Source of the DNA: Christensenella sp. UBA3857
Lineage (GTDB): Bacteria > Bacillota > Clostridia > Christensenellales > CAG-138
DNA length: 22,865 bases
Assembly (NCBI GenBank): GCA_002392505.1
Contig: DGHD01000006.1
Span: 1-22,865, forward strand
Reading direction: 5' to 3'
Of this stretch, positions 16,574 through 22,865 are shown piece after piece (within the stretch, counting starts at the first letter, position 1; every line of letters starts with the position of its first letter). The notes under the pieces were generated by a model, which was given only the letters and a program-made list of their open reading frames with translations, did no database searches and was not told the origin of the DNA. The translations under genes were made by a program, and so were the position numbers.

Positions 16574-17835
16574 TCGTTATTACCTTTGTATTCCCAGGTT
16601 TGACCTGCGTACCCGGCGCTCTTTCTGACGCTGTCGTAATCCGTAAGTATCGCATAAGCCGCACGGGCTTTTTCGACGTCCTCCTTAGTTATGCTCGCCG
16701 GATCGCCGTAGCGCGCCCTTATGTAGATCGCCCTCAGCTCCTCGTCGGTGACCTTCAAAAGCTTCTTCTGCGCCTCGTCGGAGACCTCTGAGCTGGTGTT
16801 GCTGCTTTTGAGCTTGACGCCCCACGTTCTCAAGTAAGTCAGATATTGCGCGTAGATCGCCCTTATCTCGCCCGAATTGGTGCGGCGCTTATGCTTTTTG
16901 GCGCGGCGGAAGCCGGGCACTTCTTCCTCTTCTCCAACGGAGAAGGTGAGATCGTCTTTATAGATATCGCGCGAAGATCTCTTGTTCTTCAAAAGCAAGA
17001 TGAGCGCGACGATCAATATCGCGGCGAATATTATAACTGCAACGACCGCCCACGGCGTATCCAGCTTGGGCAGCTCCACGGCAATGCCGTGCGGCTTGAC
17101 GTCCGTCGCTCCGCCGGGGATCACGGGCTCGACGACTTCGGTCGGCTCCGGGGTCGGCGAAGGGGATACCTGCGGTTCCGACATAGTGTACTGGTACAAG
17201 CTGCTCATCACGTAGTAGTAGCCGTAAAGGAACAAGCCGAACAGCCCTGCAATGGGCGTTATGATATAGCTTATATACGGCAGAGCGAATCCGATACCGC
17301 AGCCTATCGCGGCGGCGACAACGACCGGTATAATGAAGAACAGGCAATTTCCGGACTGCCAGCGGAAGCTCTTCACGCTGCCCGTCCTGCAGGCGCGGAG
17401 CGCAAGTATGCCCAGGAGCAGGAACAGCACCACCATGGGCTTGGTCGTCTTATTGCCCACTATAGGGAGGAACGACGTGATCGCCCACACCGGCGTAAGG
17501 CTCGCCAGCGGCATATAGATCCTTCTGTAACGCCATGCCTCGATCGCGTATGCTCCCGATGCGACCGCCGCAGCGGAGTAAACGAGCGGGACCGCGCACC
17601 CCGAAAGCATTATTACATCCCGTCCGCAGAAAGCAAGCCCCGCAAAGGGGATCAGCATTACGACGAGCCTTAACGCGGGATGGTTCAGCCGCACGGCGGC
17701 AAAGCTTGCCGCAAATATGAGCAGCACAATCACGGCGGCGGGGATCCAGCTGTAACGGAAGGGCCCGAAATGGGACACGATCGCAAAGTAATAGCATGCC
17801 GCGGCGGTGATCCTGAATGAAACGAAGTTCTTCAT
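16570..17835 (-). CDS. Polytopic membrane protein with C-terminal DUF4129-like domain
   Basis: This 421-residue protein has about seven transmembrane segments in residues 1-220, then a Pro/Thr/Glu-rich extracytoplasmic linker (PSPTPEPTEVVEP). One more transmembrane helix lies at about 255-280. A cytoplasmic domain at about 320-400 resembles DUF4129 (IRAIYAQYLTYLRTWGVKLK, then TDEELRAIYIRARYG). Its layout recalls TgpA-type proteins, which normally carry a periplasmic transglutaminase domain between the last two membrane parts. Here that place holds only about 35 linker residues. It overlaps DUF58 upstream and the secreted peptidase downstream by 4 bp each. The DUF4129 assignment is from pattern and context. 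Confidence 0.75.
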   Translation of the reverse strand: MKNFVSFRITAAACYYFAIVSHFGPFRYSWIPAAVIVLLIFAASFAAVRLNHPALRLVVMLIPFAGLAFCGRDVIMLSGCAVPLVYSAAAVASGAYAIEAWRYRRIYMPLASLTPVWAITSFLPIVGNKTTKPMVVLFLLLGILALRACRTGSVKSFRWQSGNCLFFIIPVVVAAAIGCGIGFALPYISYIITPIAGLFGLFLYGYYYVMSSLYQYTMSEPQVSPSPTPEPTEVVEPVIPGGATDVKPHGIAVELPKLDTPWAVVAVIIFAAILIVALILLLKNKRSSRDIYKDDLTFSVGEEEEVPGFRRAKKHKRRTNSGEIRAIYAQYLTYLRTWGVKLKSSNTSSEVSDEAQKKLLKVTDEELRAIYIRARYGDPASITKEDVEKARAAYAILTDYDSVRKSAGYAGQTWEYKGNNE

Positions 17836-18905
17836 TCTTCACCCTCCTCTCCGACGAGCACGCAGGCGGGAACGTCCGAATGCTTATTGATCCACGAGAC
17901 GCACGCGGCGTTCCTTCTCGACATGGTGGGGGTTATGATTATGCAGCCCCTTGAGCCGCGCCCGCCCGCGACGACGCGCTCCGCCAGCTCCTCGAACGAG
18001 AAATACCTGACGAAATTGGATACGCCTATCCTGCGCTGAACGCCGAAGGCGTGCTTCCTGCCCACGCCCTTTTCCATGCTGAAAAGGTCTCCGTTGGATA
18101 TCAGCGCATAGGGGATCTTGTTTTCCTCAAGCTTGTCGATCACAGTTCTGACGAGCGATAAGCAGTGTTCTATCAAACGTTTGTTGGTCAGATCCTCAAT
18201 ATTGACGACCACCGCGACGTCGGTATCGACGGTGAAATCGTGGTTCTTTACCATGAGCTGCCCGGTCTTCGCGGTCTGCGCCCAGGATATGTTCTTCAGC
18301 GGTTCATACCCCGTATACTCGCGATAGCCCAGAATAAGATTGGGGTCCTCGTGAATAAAACGGCGCACGGAAACGTCGCCAAGGTATCCGCCGACTGCCG
18401 TGATATCCTGATCTTCGGGCGCGGGAAGCGCCGTGCAGACGACCCTCTTCGGGATATCGTAGCCGCTGGTGACGCTGCTGAATCCCAAAAAATCGCCGCA
18501 CTCAACGTAGACCTTGCCGATCTCGTGATGACCGCGGTGCTTGAATGAGATCCTTACCTTGCCCTCATACATCCTGTGAGGCATAAGGAAAAAATCAACG
18601 GTGAACATCCTGCCGAGATAATTCTCCGTCTTCTCATAGCCGTGGCGGCGGATCCACTCCTCATCCTCCCTGACCTCGACCGCATCGTTCAGAAGGAACG
18701 ATACGCCCGCGCTCATAACGGGAAGTATGGAGGAGTTCCTGACCCGGTAGCTCAGCGTGGCTATTTCGCCAGGCTCCGTAAGCTCCATATTGACGTCGCA
18801 CCGGAAAATGAGCTTTTGCGGCAGCCTGTTGACGCTTATCACTTCAATTGTGATGACCACCGCTAAAACGGCGACGATCATCGTAATAATAACGTATACC
18901 GGCAT
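17832..18905 (-). CDS. DUF58 domain protein
   Basis: This 357-residue protein has one N-terminal transmembrane helix (about 4-24), a beta-rich region, and the DUF58 core LGYREYTGYEPLKNISWAQTA at about 192-212. After this comes a vWA-like fold (DTDVAVVVNIED). DUF58 proteins are the usual partners of MoxR ATPases, probably as clients or adaptors in assembling membrane or secreted complexes. Its ATG overlaps the MoxR stop by one base (TAATG), and its stop overlaps the next start (ATGA). Confidence 0.9.
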   Translation of the reverse strand: MPVYVIITMIVAVLAVVITIEVISVNRLPQKLIFRCDVNMELTEPGEIATLSYRVRNSSILPVMSAGVSFLLNDAVEVREDEEWIRRHGYEKTENYLGRMFTVDFFLMPHRMYEGKVRISFKHRGHHEIGKVYVECGDFLGFSSVTSGYDIPKRVVCTALPAPEDQDITAVGGYLGDVSVRRFIHEDPNLILGYREYTGYEPLKNISWAQTAKTGQLMVKNHDFTVDTDVAVVVNIEDLTNKRLIEHCLSLVRTVIDKLEENKIPYALISNGDLFSMEKGVGRKHAFGVQRRIGVSNFVRYFSFEELAERVVAGGRGSRGCIIITPTMSRRNAACVSWINKHSDVPACVLVGEEGEE

Positions 18906-19843
18906 TATTGTTCAAGGGGTACGGGCAGCTCGTCGAGCAGTTCGGAGATAAAGGTCTCCGAATCCATGTGGCTGCGGGTAATTACAGCTATCCTGTGGGA
19001 AAGCACGGGGATCGCCTCGCGCTTTACGTCCTCCGGTATGACGTAATCGCGGCCCTCCATCGCGGCAGAGATCTGGCTCGCCCTGTAAAGAGCTATGGTA
19101 CCCCTCGCGGAGACGCCGTAAGCAAGGCGTTCGCTCTCACGCGTGGCGGTGACTATCGACATGATGTAATCCTTAACGTCGTCGCTGACGTTAACGAGCT
19201 TGTACTCGTTCCTCAGCGTCATCAGTTCCTCCCGGGTGATGCACACGGAAAGCCTGTCGATGATATCCTTCGCGTCCTCGCGGCCCATGATCTGCTTCTC
19301 CTGCTCCTCGGTCATGTAACCGAGCTTCATCTTCATGAAGAAACGGTCGAGCTGCGCTTCGGGCAGCGGGAACGTGCCGTAGGACTCGACTGGGTTCTGC
19401 GTCGCCATGACGATATAGGGCTCCTCCATGCGGAAGGTCTCGCCGTCGATGGAGATCTGCCTCTCCTCCATTACCTCGAGCAGAGCGGACTGGCTCCTCG
19501 GCACGGCGCGGTTGATCTCATCCGCGAGCACTACGTTGGCGAAGAGCGGTCCCTTCCTCAATTCGAACTCGCTCGTTTTCTGGTTGAAGAAATGAATACC
19601 CGTAAGATCTGTCGGTACGATATCCGGCGTGAACTGGATCCTCTTGAAGTTGCCGCCGATGCTCTTTGCAAAGGCTCTCAACAGCATCGTTTTGCCCGTG
19701 CCGGGGAGATCCTCCAGCAGCACGTGTCCGGAGGCGACGAGGCAGACGCCAAGGCGGCGGATCGCCTCGTCCTTGCCGACGATGACCTGCCCGCAGTTCT
19801 CGATAAGACGCTTCTTGTACTTAACAAAAATATCGGTGTTCAT
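18905..19843 (-). CDS. MoxR-family AAA+ ATPase
   Basis: This 312-residue ATPase carries Walker A LPGTGKT at 46-52, Walker B VVLADEINRA with D108-E109, sensor 1 in MATQNPVESYGTFPLPEAQLDRF, and the C-terminal lid with GVSARGTIALYRAS. These are all typical of the MoxR (RavA-like) clade. Members act as chaperone-like ATPases that mature or switch on partner complexes. The gene heads a compact minus-strand operon with DUF58, DUF4129 and a secreted peptidase. No strong Shine-Dalgarno sequence lies close to the ATG. Confidence 0.95.
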   Translation of the reverse strand: MNTDIFVKYKKRLIENCGQVIVGKDEAIRRLGVCLVASGHVLLEDLPGTGKTMLLRAFAKSIGGNFKRIQFTPDIVPTDLTGIHFFNQKTSEFELRKGPLFANVVLADEINRAVPRSQSALLEVMEERQISIDGETFRMEEPYIVMATQNPVESYGTFPLPEAQLDRFFMKMKLGYMTEEQEKQIMGREDAKDIIDRLSVCITREELMTLRNEYKLVNVSDDVKDYIMSIVTATRESERLAYGVSARGTIALYRASQISAAMEGRDYVIPEDVKREAIPVLSHRIAVITRSHMDSETFISELLDELPVPLEQ

Positions 19844-19899
19844 TTTATAACTCTGCCGCTGTAACGCGGTCCTTTCTTGAGATTTTTGTATGATTTTTC

Positions 19900-19910
19900 A
19901 TTATATCACA
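19900..19910 (-). promoter_or_regulatory. Extended -10 promoter of the moxR operon
   Basis: On the minus strand, TGTGATATAAT has the TGn extension and a consensus TATAAT. It lies about 57 bases before the MoxR start codon. No clear -35 is present. The same 11-mer precedes the DUF2500 gene. Confidence 0.55.
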
Positions 19911-19956
19911 TCCGCGGCAAAACTGCACGCTTTTTTTCTGCAAAGCTCCGTAAATA

Positions 19957-20793
19957 TCAACCGTTCTCTTCGCACGACAATTCCAAAAGCTGCAGCTCGT
20001 CTCCGAGATCGCGAAGGACCGCTTTGCCGTGCGCGATCAGTTTGTACCAGTCCTTTGTCTCCCTGTCTGTTCTATCGGCGTCCTGGAGCGACATCATGGG
20101 CATGATCGGCACGTGCCTCTCCGCTTCCCCAATGCCCCATGCCTCGGGATTGATCTGGTATAATCTGAAATACAGAGTGCAGGTTTCCTCGTCTACGCTT
20201 TCCACAAGCGCAAAGCGGATCGGGAATGAGTACTTTTCGGTCGGATAAGGGGGAACGTTCCAAAAGCAGCCGTCACGGAAAAAGCAGTTAAAGCTCTCGT
20301 TTTCATCGAGCATTATGCTGTAATCCTCCCGATCGGGAGAAATGGTTTTCCCAAAGAAATAGGTCAGCGTTTCATTGACCTGTTCAAGCGTCAGCGTTCG
20401 GCAGGAAACGCCGTTGTCCTGCCGTTCAATGACGGAATCCTTATCGTTCGCTCTTCTGTACCCAAAGACAAATCTTATCAGCTCGGCGTCCTCATCCAGA
20501 TCGGTCTTCGTGTCCATGATGTTCTGCTGAACTATGTAGGTTACGAAACGATTCACCCGAATCTGATTCTCGCTGATCTCCCATGCGGGAGGCTTTTGCG
20601 TTTCCTCTGGAACGTCGGTCGTCTCCGCCTGTTCGGTCACCGTCGGTTCGGTCACCGTCGGTTCGGTCACCGTCTGCGCGGGAGCAGCTCCCCGCTTGAT
20701 CAGTGCCCTGATCGCAAAGCCCCCTGCTGTCAGAAGCACGACTGCCGCCGCGATGAGAAGCGCCTGTTTCCATCCGAATTTGTGTTTTTTCAT
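19957..20793 (-). CDS. Membrane-anchored extracytoplasmic protein of unknown function
   Basis: This 278-residue protein has one N-terminal transmembrane or signal-anchor helix (about 11-29, after KKHKFGWKQ). A low-complexity linker contains three copies of the VTEP/VTEQ motif. A soluble domain of about 200 residues, acidic with scattered Cys and aromatic residues, follows. I do not recognise the domain. GGAGG lies 6 bases before the ATG. It is separate from the moxR operon, which has its own promoter downstream. It may be reached by a transcript from the strong promoter at 21153-21181, with a leader of about 350 bases. Confidence 0.75.
   Translation of the reverse strand: MKKHKFGWKQALLIAAAVVLLTAGGFAIRALIKRGAAPAQTVTEPTVTEPTVTEQAETTDVPEETQKPPAWEISENQIRVNRFVTYIVQQNIMDTKTDLDEDAELIRFVFGYRRANDKDSVIERQDNGVSCRTLTLEQVNETLTYFFGKTISPDREDYSIMLDENESFNCFFRDGCFWNVPPYPTEKYSFPIRFALVESVDEETCTLYFRLYQINPEAWGIGEAERHVPIMPMMSLQDADRTDRETKDWYKLIAHGKAVLRDLGDELQLLELSCEENG
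20636..20673 (-). repeat. Short coding repeat (VTEP) in the anchored protein's linker
   Basis: The 15-bp plus-strand unit GTCACCGTCGGTTCG recurs about two and a half times in tandem and encodes the repeated VTEPT motif. It sits in the linker after the membrane anchor and could vary in copy number. Confidence 0.6.
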
Positions 20794-20914
20794 GTCAATC
20801 CTCCTTTTCCGTCCTGTTTTTCCAAGACTCGTTCATTTGGCAGTTCAGAGGACTTTATGCTTATTATGCTTGGCATTAAGTCCGATCCGCCTCTTTATTT
20901 CAGCCGCATATGCA

Positions 20915-20942
20915 AACGGCCTTTCCCCTGTGGAAGGCCGTT
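20915..20942 (-). terminator. Hairpin downstream of the hydrolase remnant
   Basis: AACGGCCTT (20915-20923) pairs with AAGGCCGTT (20934-20942). On the minus strand it is followed by TGCATATG, a poor T-tract. It may be the old terminator of the pseudogene upstream of it. Confidence 0.4.
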
Positions 20943-20982
20943 GGATCACTTTGTAAATCAGCCTCTATGGCGGGGATCTGCC

Positions 20983-21109
20983 TTAATGGATCACGCCGAT
21001 CTGCTGCAAATACCGAAGGGTATTGGCTCCTGCCTCCTTCATTTTCTCGCCTGCAAAGCCGTGATCCGCACCTTAGATCACACAGAAATCGGCATTGCGT
21101 TGTTTTCAT
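20983..21109 (-). pseudogene. Remnant of an alpha/beta-hydrolase gene (start and C-terminus only)
   Basis: On the minus strand, the frame ending with TAA at 20983-20985 reads GADHGFAGEKMKEAGANT followed by LRYLQQIGVIH. The ADHGF motif with a closing helix is the usual C-terminus of dienelactone-type alpha/beta-hydrolases and holds the catalytic His. A stop codon (21073-21075) breaks the frame just before it. Upstream, AAGGAAGG lies 7 bases before ATG 21109, in another frame. The gene seems to have lost its middle by deletion, leaving its promoter, ribosome binding site, first codons and last 36 or so codons. The identification rests on a short motif, so it is tentative. Confidence 0.5.
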
Positions 21110-21142
21110 TTTTTTGCCTTCCTTCAATGCGTGATCTTTTAG

Positions 21143-21206
21143 TGTCGACTGAATTATATGTAGATATCTCGCATTTTTCAAGACATTTGTCGCTTGTATG
21201 TCGACT
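21143..21206. promoter_or_regulatory. Possible TetR operators flanking the promoter
   Basis: The 8-mer TGTCGACT occurs at 21143-21150 and again at 21199-21206, on either side of the strong promoter. Each contains the palindrome GTCGAC. GACAT and ATGTC are also arranged as an inverted pair between the upstream copy and the -35. The nearby TetR gene makes these reasonable operator candidates, but this is inference. Confidence 0.35.
21153..21181 (-). promoter_or_regulatory. Near-consensus sigma-A promoter downstream of the TetR gene
   Basis: On the minus strand, TTGAAA (21181-21176) and TATAAT (21158-21153) are exactly 17 bases apart. It would start transcription near 21146, towards the hydrolase remnant and then the anchored-protein gene. 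It is the best match to consensus in the window. Confidence 0.7.
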
Positions 21207-21211
21207 AATAT

Positions 21212-21790
21212 TCAGTCTTCGAGAACGCTGTAGTAGCCCTTGTACCGCAGCCGCTCTATCATTGCGTGGAACTCCTCCTCCTCGAAGCCGTCGCCGTCCT
21301 CGAGCCACCATTTCACAATGGACGCCAGGCTGACGGAGTAGATTTTGATAAACAGATCGTATTTCTTCTGTTTCTTTTCATTCGCTGCCTTCAGGATGTT
21401 CTGCGCGGTCATATTCTTCTCGATCTCGTCCGCAAACAGGAAGAACCCGTCGAACGGCTCCGTCCTGACGTTCAGGATCCGCGTGAGCGCGTTGCGCCAT
21501 TGCGCTATCCACGCGAGCAGTTCACTGAAGAGCGCCTTCTCCCTGTCCGTATCCCGGGCGATATTCAGATCGAAAAACCGCTGAAACCACTGGTCGACCA
21601 ACGATCTGCACATTTCTTTGAAAAGCTCTTCCTTCGAGCCGAAGAAGAGATAGAACGTCGTCCGGTTGATCCCGGCGCGTCTGGACAATTCCGAGATCGT
21701 AACGTCGCGGTATTCCTGTTCGTTCAGGCAGGACAATAACGCCTCCCTCAGTTTTTCAACCGTGCTCGCGGAATCAGCAAGTCGTCTCAT
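21212..21790 (-). CDS. TetR/AcrR-family transcriptional regulator
   Basis: The chosen product is 192 residues. Its N-terminal helix-turn-helix reads LREALLSCLNEQEYRDVTI followed by SELSRRAGINRTTFYLFFGS and KEELF, the TetR_N pattern. The remaining two thirds is a helical ligand-binding domain of unknown ligand. I start it at ATG 21790 because GGGAGG lies about 9 bases upstream; the frame is open up to 21964, and ATG 21796 is too close to that site. An extended -10 lies just upstream at 21836-21826. The gene probably controls itself and the downstream promoter, whose hydrolase target is now broken. Confidence 0.9.
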   Translation of the reverse strand: MRRLADSASTVEKLREALLSCLNEQEYRDVTISELSRRAGINRTTFYLFFGSKEELFKEMCRSLVDQWFQRFFDLNIARDTDREKALFSELLAWIAQWRNALTRILNVRTEPFDGFFLFADEIEKNMTAQNILKAANEKKQKKYDLFIKIYSVSLASIVKWWLEDGDGFEEEEFHAMIERLRYKGYYSVLED

Positions 21791-21825
21791 AATCATTTTC
21801 CTCCCGTTTCGGATCCTTTTCATCA

Positions 21826-21836
21826 ATGATACCACA
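21826..21836 (-). promoter_or_regulatory. Extended -10 promoter of the TetR gene
   Basis: On the minus strand, TGTGGTATCAT contains TGn plus TATCAT and lies about 36 bases before the ATG at 21790. It is identical to the element before the nitrilase-family gene. Confidence 0.45.
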
Positions 21837-21967
21837 ACCGCCCGGGAATCTCCACAACGGATTGCGCGATAATGAAAAAAGTCCGCACGCCAAGGATAAA
21901 TAATCAGCGCGGATCGAAGGATATGCAAACCCAATTCGCACAAATCCCGGCAAAAAAAGAGCAAGGG

Positions 21968-21995
21968 TTGTGAAAATCTTAAGATGTGATATAAT
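21968..21995 (+). promoter_or_regulatory. Promoter of the DUF2500 gene
   Basis: TTGTGA at 21968-21973 and TATAAT at 21990-21995 are 16 bases apart, with an extended TGTGA just before the -10. AAAGGAG follows at 22004-22010. Confidence 0.7.
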
Positions 21996-22021
21996 CAGGC
22001 AGGAAAGGAGAATGTACCGCA

Positions 22022-22357
22022 ATGAAATCAAGCATACTTTTTATCGCTTTGTTGATAATGTCTTTGGTCGTTTTTTCTGGCGCCGCCGCCGTGGTGGTTA
22101 TTATCATTATTATGACCCGCAGGAACAGCCGCGCGCAAAAGGTCGCCGTCCGCGCAGAGGTCGTTTCAAAGTACATGGGCGTGTTTAGCGGCGATACGGT
22201 ACACAGGACTCGCCATCACGTGATCTTCAGAACGGAAAGCGGCGAGGATCACGATTTCGCCGTCAACATGACCGAATACGACGCCCTTTCCGAGGGCATG
22301 CGCGGGCAGCTTTCGTATCAAGGGACGTGGTTCCTGGGATTCGATAAGGACGAATGA
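22022..22357 (+). CDS. DUF2500-family membrane protein
   Basis: This 111-residue protein has one long N-terminal transmembrane helix (about 4-31), ending in positively charged RRNSR. A small beta domain follows: KVAVRAEVVSKY, then HHVIFRTESGEDHDFAVN, EYDALSEGMRGQLSYQG and TWFLGF. This strand pattern and the QGT-FLGF ending match DUF2500 (YhhM-like). The function of the family is unknown. AAAGGAG lies 11 bases before the ATG. It is divergent from the TetR gene, 231 bp apart, with its own promoter. No clear terminator follows. Confidence 0.85.
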   Translation: MKSSILFIALLIMSLVVFSGAAAVVVIIIIMTRRNSRAQKVAVRAEVVSKYMGVFSGDTVHRTRHHVIFRTESGEDHDFAVNMTEYDALSEGMRGQLSYQGTWFLGFDKDE

Positions 22358-22403
22358 TCCTTGCGTGCAACTTGGACGGCGTAAACGGGAAAAGCATAGT
22401 GCT

Positions 22404-22562
22404 ATGATAATTGATACTGCCTTTGATTTTCGTTCAGACGCAAACGGAAGGGATCCGGACATCTGGAGCCCCATGCTTAAGGCTTATCAGCGCATTCTTT
22501 ACAGTAAACCGCTGCCCAAAACTGACTGTTCTCATACCGTCTTTCTTTTACCAAACAAATAG
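22404..22562 (+). pseudogene. DUF6994-like gene truncated by the repeat array
   Basis: From ATG 22404 the frame gives MIIDTAFDFRSDANGRDPDI followed by WSPMLKAYQRILYSKPLP. This closely recalls the N-terminus of DUF6994 proteins as I remember it (I-DT-FDF-SD ... DPD ... SP-L-YH-LLWSKPLP-NG). Directly after KPLP the frame enters the 162-bp repeat and stops at 22560-22562, 14 residues later. The gene is thus cut at about 22518. Whether its remainder lies beyond the array cannot be seen. The ribosome binding site is weak. The family name is from memory. Confidence 0.55.
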
Positions 22563-22594
22563 GGACGCCGGATGGCGTCCCTATTCGTTTGGTA
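22549..22594. repeat. Long palindrome in unit 1 (21-bp arms, GGAT loop)
   Basis: The left arm 22549-22569 and right arm 22574-22594 are complementary except at one position (A at 22557 faces C at 22586). The core is GGGACGCC-GGAT-GGCGTCCC. Transcribed in either direction it would give a very stable hairpin. Confidence 0.95.
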
Positions 22595-22616
22595 GCGGCA
22601 ATCTGATTCTGAACAC

Positions 22617-22664
22617 ACGTTCCGCTGTTTCTTGCGCGCTGCCTTACTTGCGTGTGCGGAACGT
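22617..22664. repeat. Second inverted repeat of the unit (copy 1)
   Basis: ACGTTCCGC at 22617-22625 is complementary to GCGGAACGT at 22656-22664, with 30 bases between. Three of the four differences between units 1 and 2 fall in this loop. The arms are unchanged in copy 2 at 22779-22826. Confidence 0.85.
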
Positions 22665-22665
22665 A

Positions 22666-22686
22666 CAGTTTTGCTTCGCAAAACTG
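22666..22686. repeat. Short hairpin at the unit border
   Basis: CAGTTTTGC (22666-22674) and GCAAAACTG (22678-22686) pair around TTC. The hairpin joins the end of unit 1 to the start of unit 2 and recurs at 22828-22848. At the left edge of the array only its right half is present. Confidence 0.85.
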
Positions 22687-22710
22687 ACTGTTCTCATACC
22701 GTCTTTCTTT

Positions 22711-22756
22711 TACCAAACGAATAGGGACGCCGGATGGCGTCCCTATTCGTTTGGTA
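22711..22756. repeat. Long palindrome in unit 2 (21-bp arms, GGAT loop)
   Basis: The arms 22711-22731 and 22736-22756 are perfectly complementary around GGAT. The position mismatched in unit 1 is paired here. Confidence 0.95.
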
Positions 22757-22865
22757 GCGGCAATCTGATTCTGAACACACGTTCCGCTGTTTCTTGCGTG
22801 ATGCCTTTCTTGCGTGTGCGGAACGTACAGTTTTGCTTCGCAAAACTGACTGTTCTCATACCGTC

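Larger units (their letters stand above)
22518..22865. repeat. Tandem array of 162-bp palindrome-rich units
   Basis: Unit 1 spans 22518-22679, unit 2 spans 22680-22841, and unit 3 begins at 22842 and is cut by the window end. Units 1 and 2 differ at only four bases. Each unit starts with AAAACTGACTGTTCTCATAC. It then holds a 46-bp palindrome, an ACGTTCCGC/GCGGAACGT inverted repeat, and a CAGTTTTGC/GCAAAACTG hairpin that spans the unit border. The array probably continues beyond the window. Minus-strand frames stay open because the period is divisible by 3, but it looks non-coding. Confidence 0.95.

Noticed and set aside
18908..19864. 318-residue plus-strand frame opposite the MoxR gene
   Set aside because: The MoxR Walker and sensor motifs fix the coding strand as minus.
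20900..21109. 69-residue minus-strand frame with a good promoter and ribosome binding site
   Set aside because: After the first codons its sequence looks like an out-of-frame reading of the hydrolase C-terminus, so it is treated as part of a pseudogene. Translation of this short product remains possible.
22477..22865. Minus-strand open frame with a 54-residue repeat, running in from the window edge
   Set aside because: 162 is a multiple of 3, so one stop-free unit keeps the frame open. All four differences between the units change an amino acid in this frame, and long palindromes dominate the DNA. It is not fully excluded, as only four changes could be counted.
22518..22865. CRISPR array or integron attC array
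   Set aside because: The units have no unique spacers, the period is 162 bp with near identity throughout, and no attC core (GTTRRRY/RYYYAAC) pair was found.

Overview
The window looks like a chromosomal segment of a GC-rich anaerobic member of the Bacillota, most likely a gut- or rumen-type clostridium. The reasons are the DUF1385-prmC-prfA-tsaC-rpiB-upp gene order, a FloA/NfeD membrane operon, a nucleoside transporter of the NupOPQ type, a type I dockerin, and AGGAGG-type ribosome binding sites. Species cannot be given from sequence alone.

Layout. (1) 1-3054 (+): the end of a nucleoside-type ABC transporter operon, with the ATPase C-terminus and two permeases. The first permease is fused in frame to a DUF975 membrane domain. 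A terminator follows. (2) 3120-5952 (+): a monocistronic secreted dockerin protein with its own promoter, a structured leader, a Thr-Pro linker and a terminator. (3) 5996-9023 (+): a membrane-organisation operon of NfeD, a small zinc-ribbon membrane protein, flotillin FloA, a coiled-coil membrane protein and a LURP-one-like protein. (4) 9106-10016 (+): a nitrilase-superfamily amidohydrolase that converges on the next block at a bidirectional terminator. (5) 15381-10078 (-): a housekeeping operon for translation termination, tRNA t6A modification and nucleotide/pentose salvage. (6) 19843-15419 (-): a tightly overlapped MoxR ATPase / DUF58 / DUF4129 membrane protein / secreted NlpC-P60-like enzyme operon, which may read on into block 5. 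(7) 19957-22357: an accessory region with an anchored extracytoplasmic protein of unknown function, an alpha/beta-hydrolase pseudogene remnant behind an intact promoter with possible operators, a TetR regulator, and a divergently transcribed DUF2500 protein. (8) 22404-22865: the N-terminus of a DUF6994-like gene that is cut off by a tandem array of 162-bp units. Each unit carries a nearly or fully perfect 21-bp-arm palindrome and two further inverted repeats. The array runs off the window.

The points most worth a second look are the 162-bp palindromic tandem array and the gene it truncates, the permease-DUF975 fusion, the MoxR operon in which a separate secreted cysteine peptidase appears to stand in for the missing transglutaminase domain, and a shared TGTG(A/G)TAT(A/C)AT extended -10 motif at four promoters.
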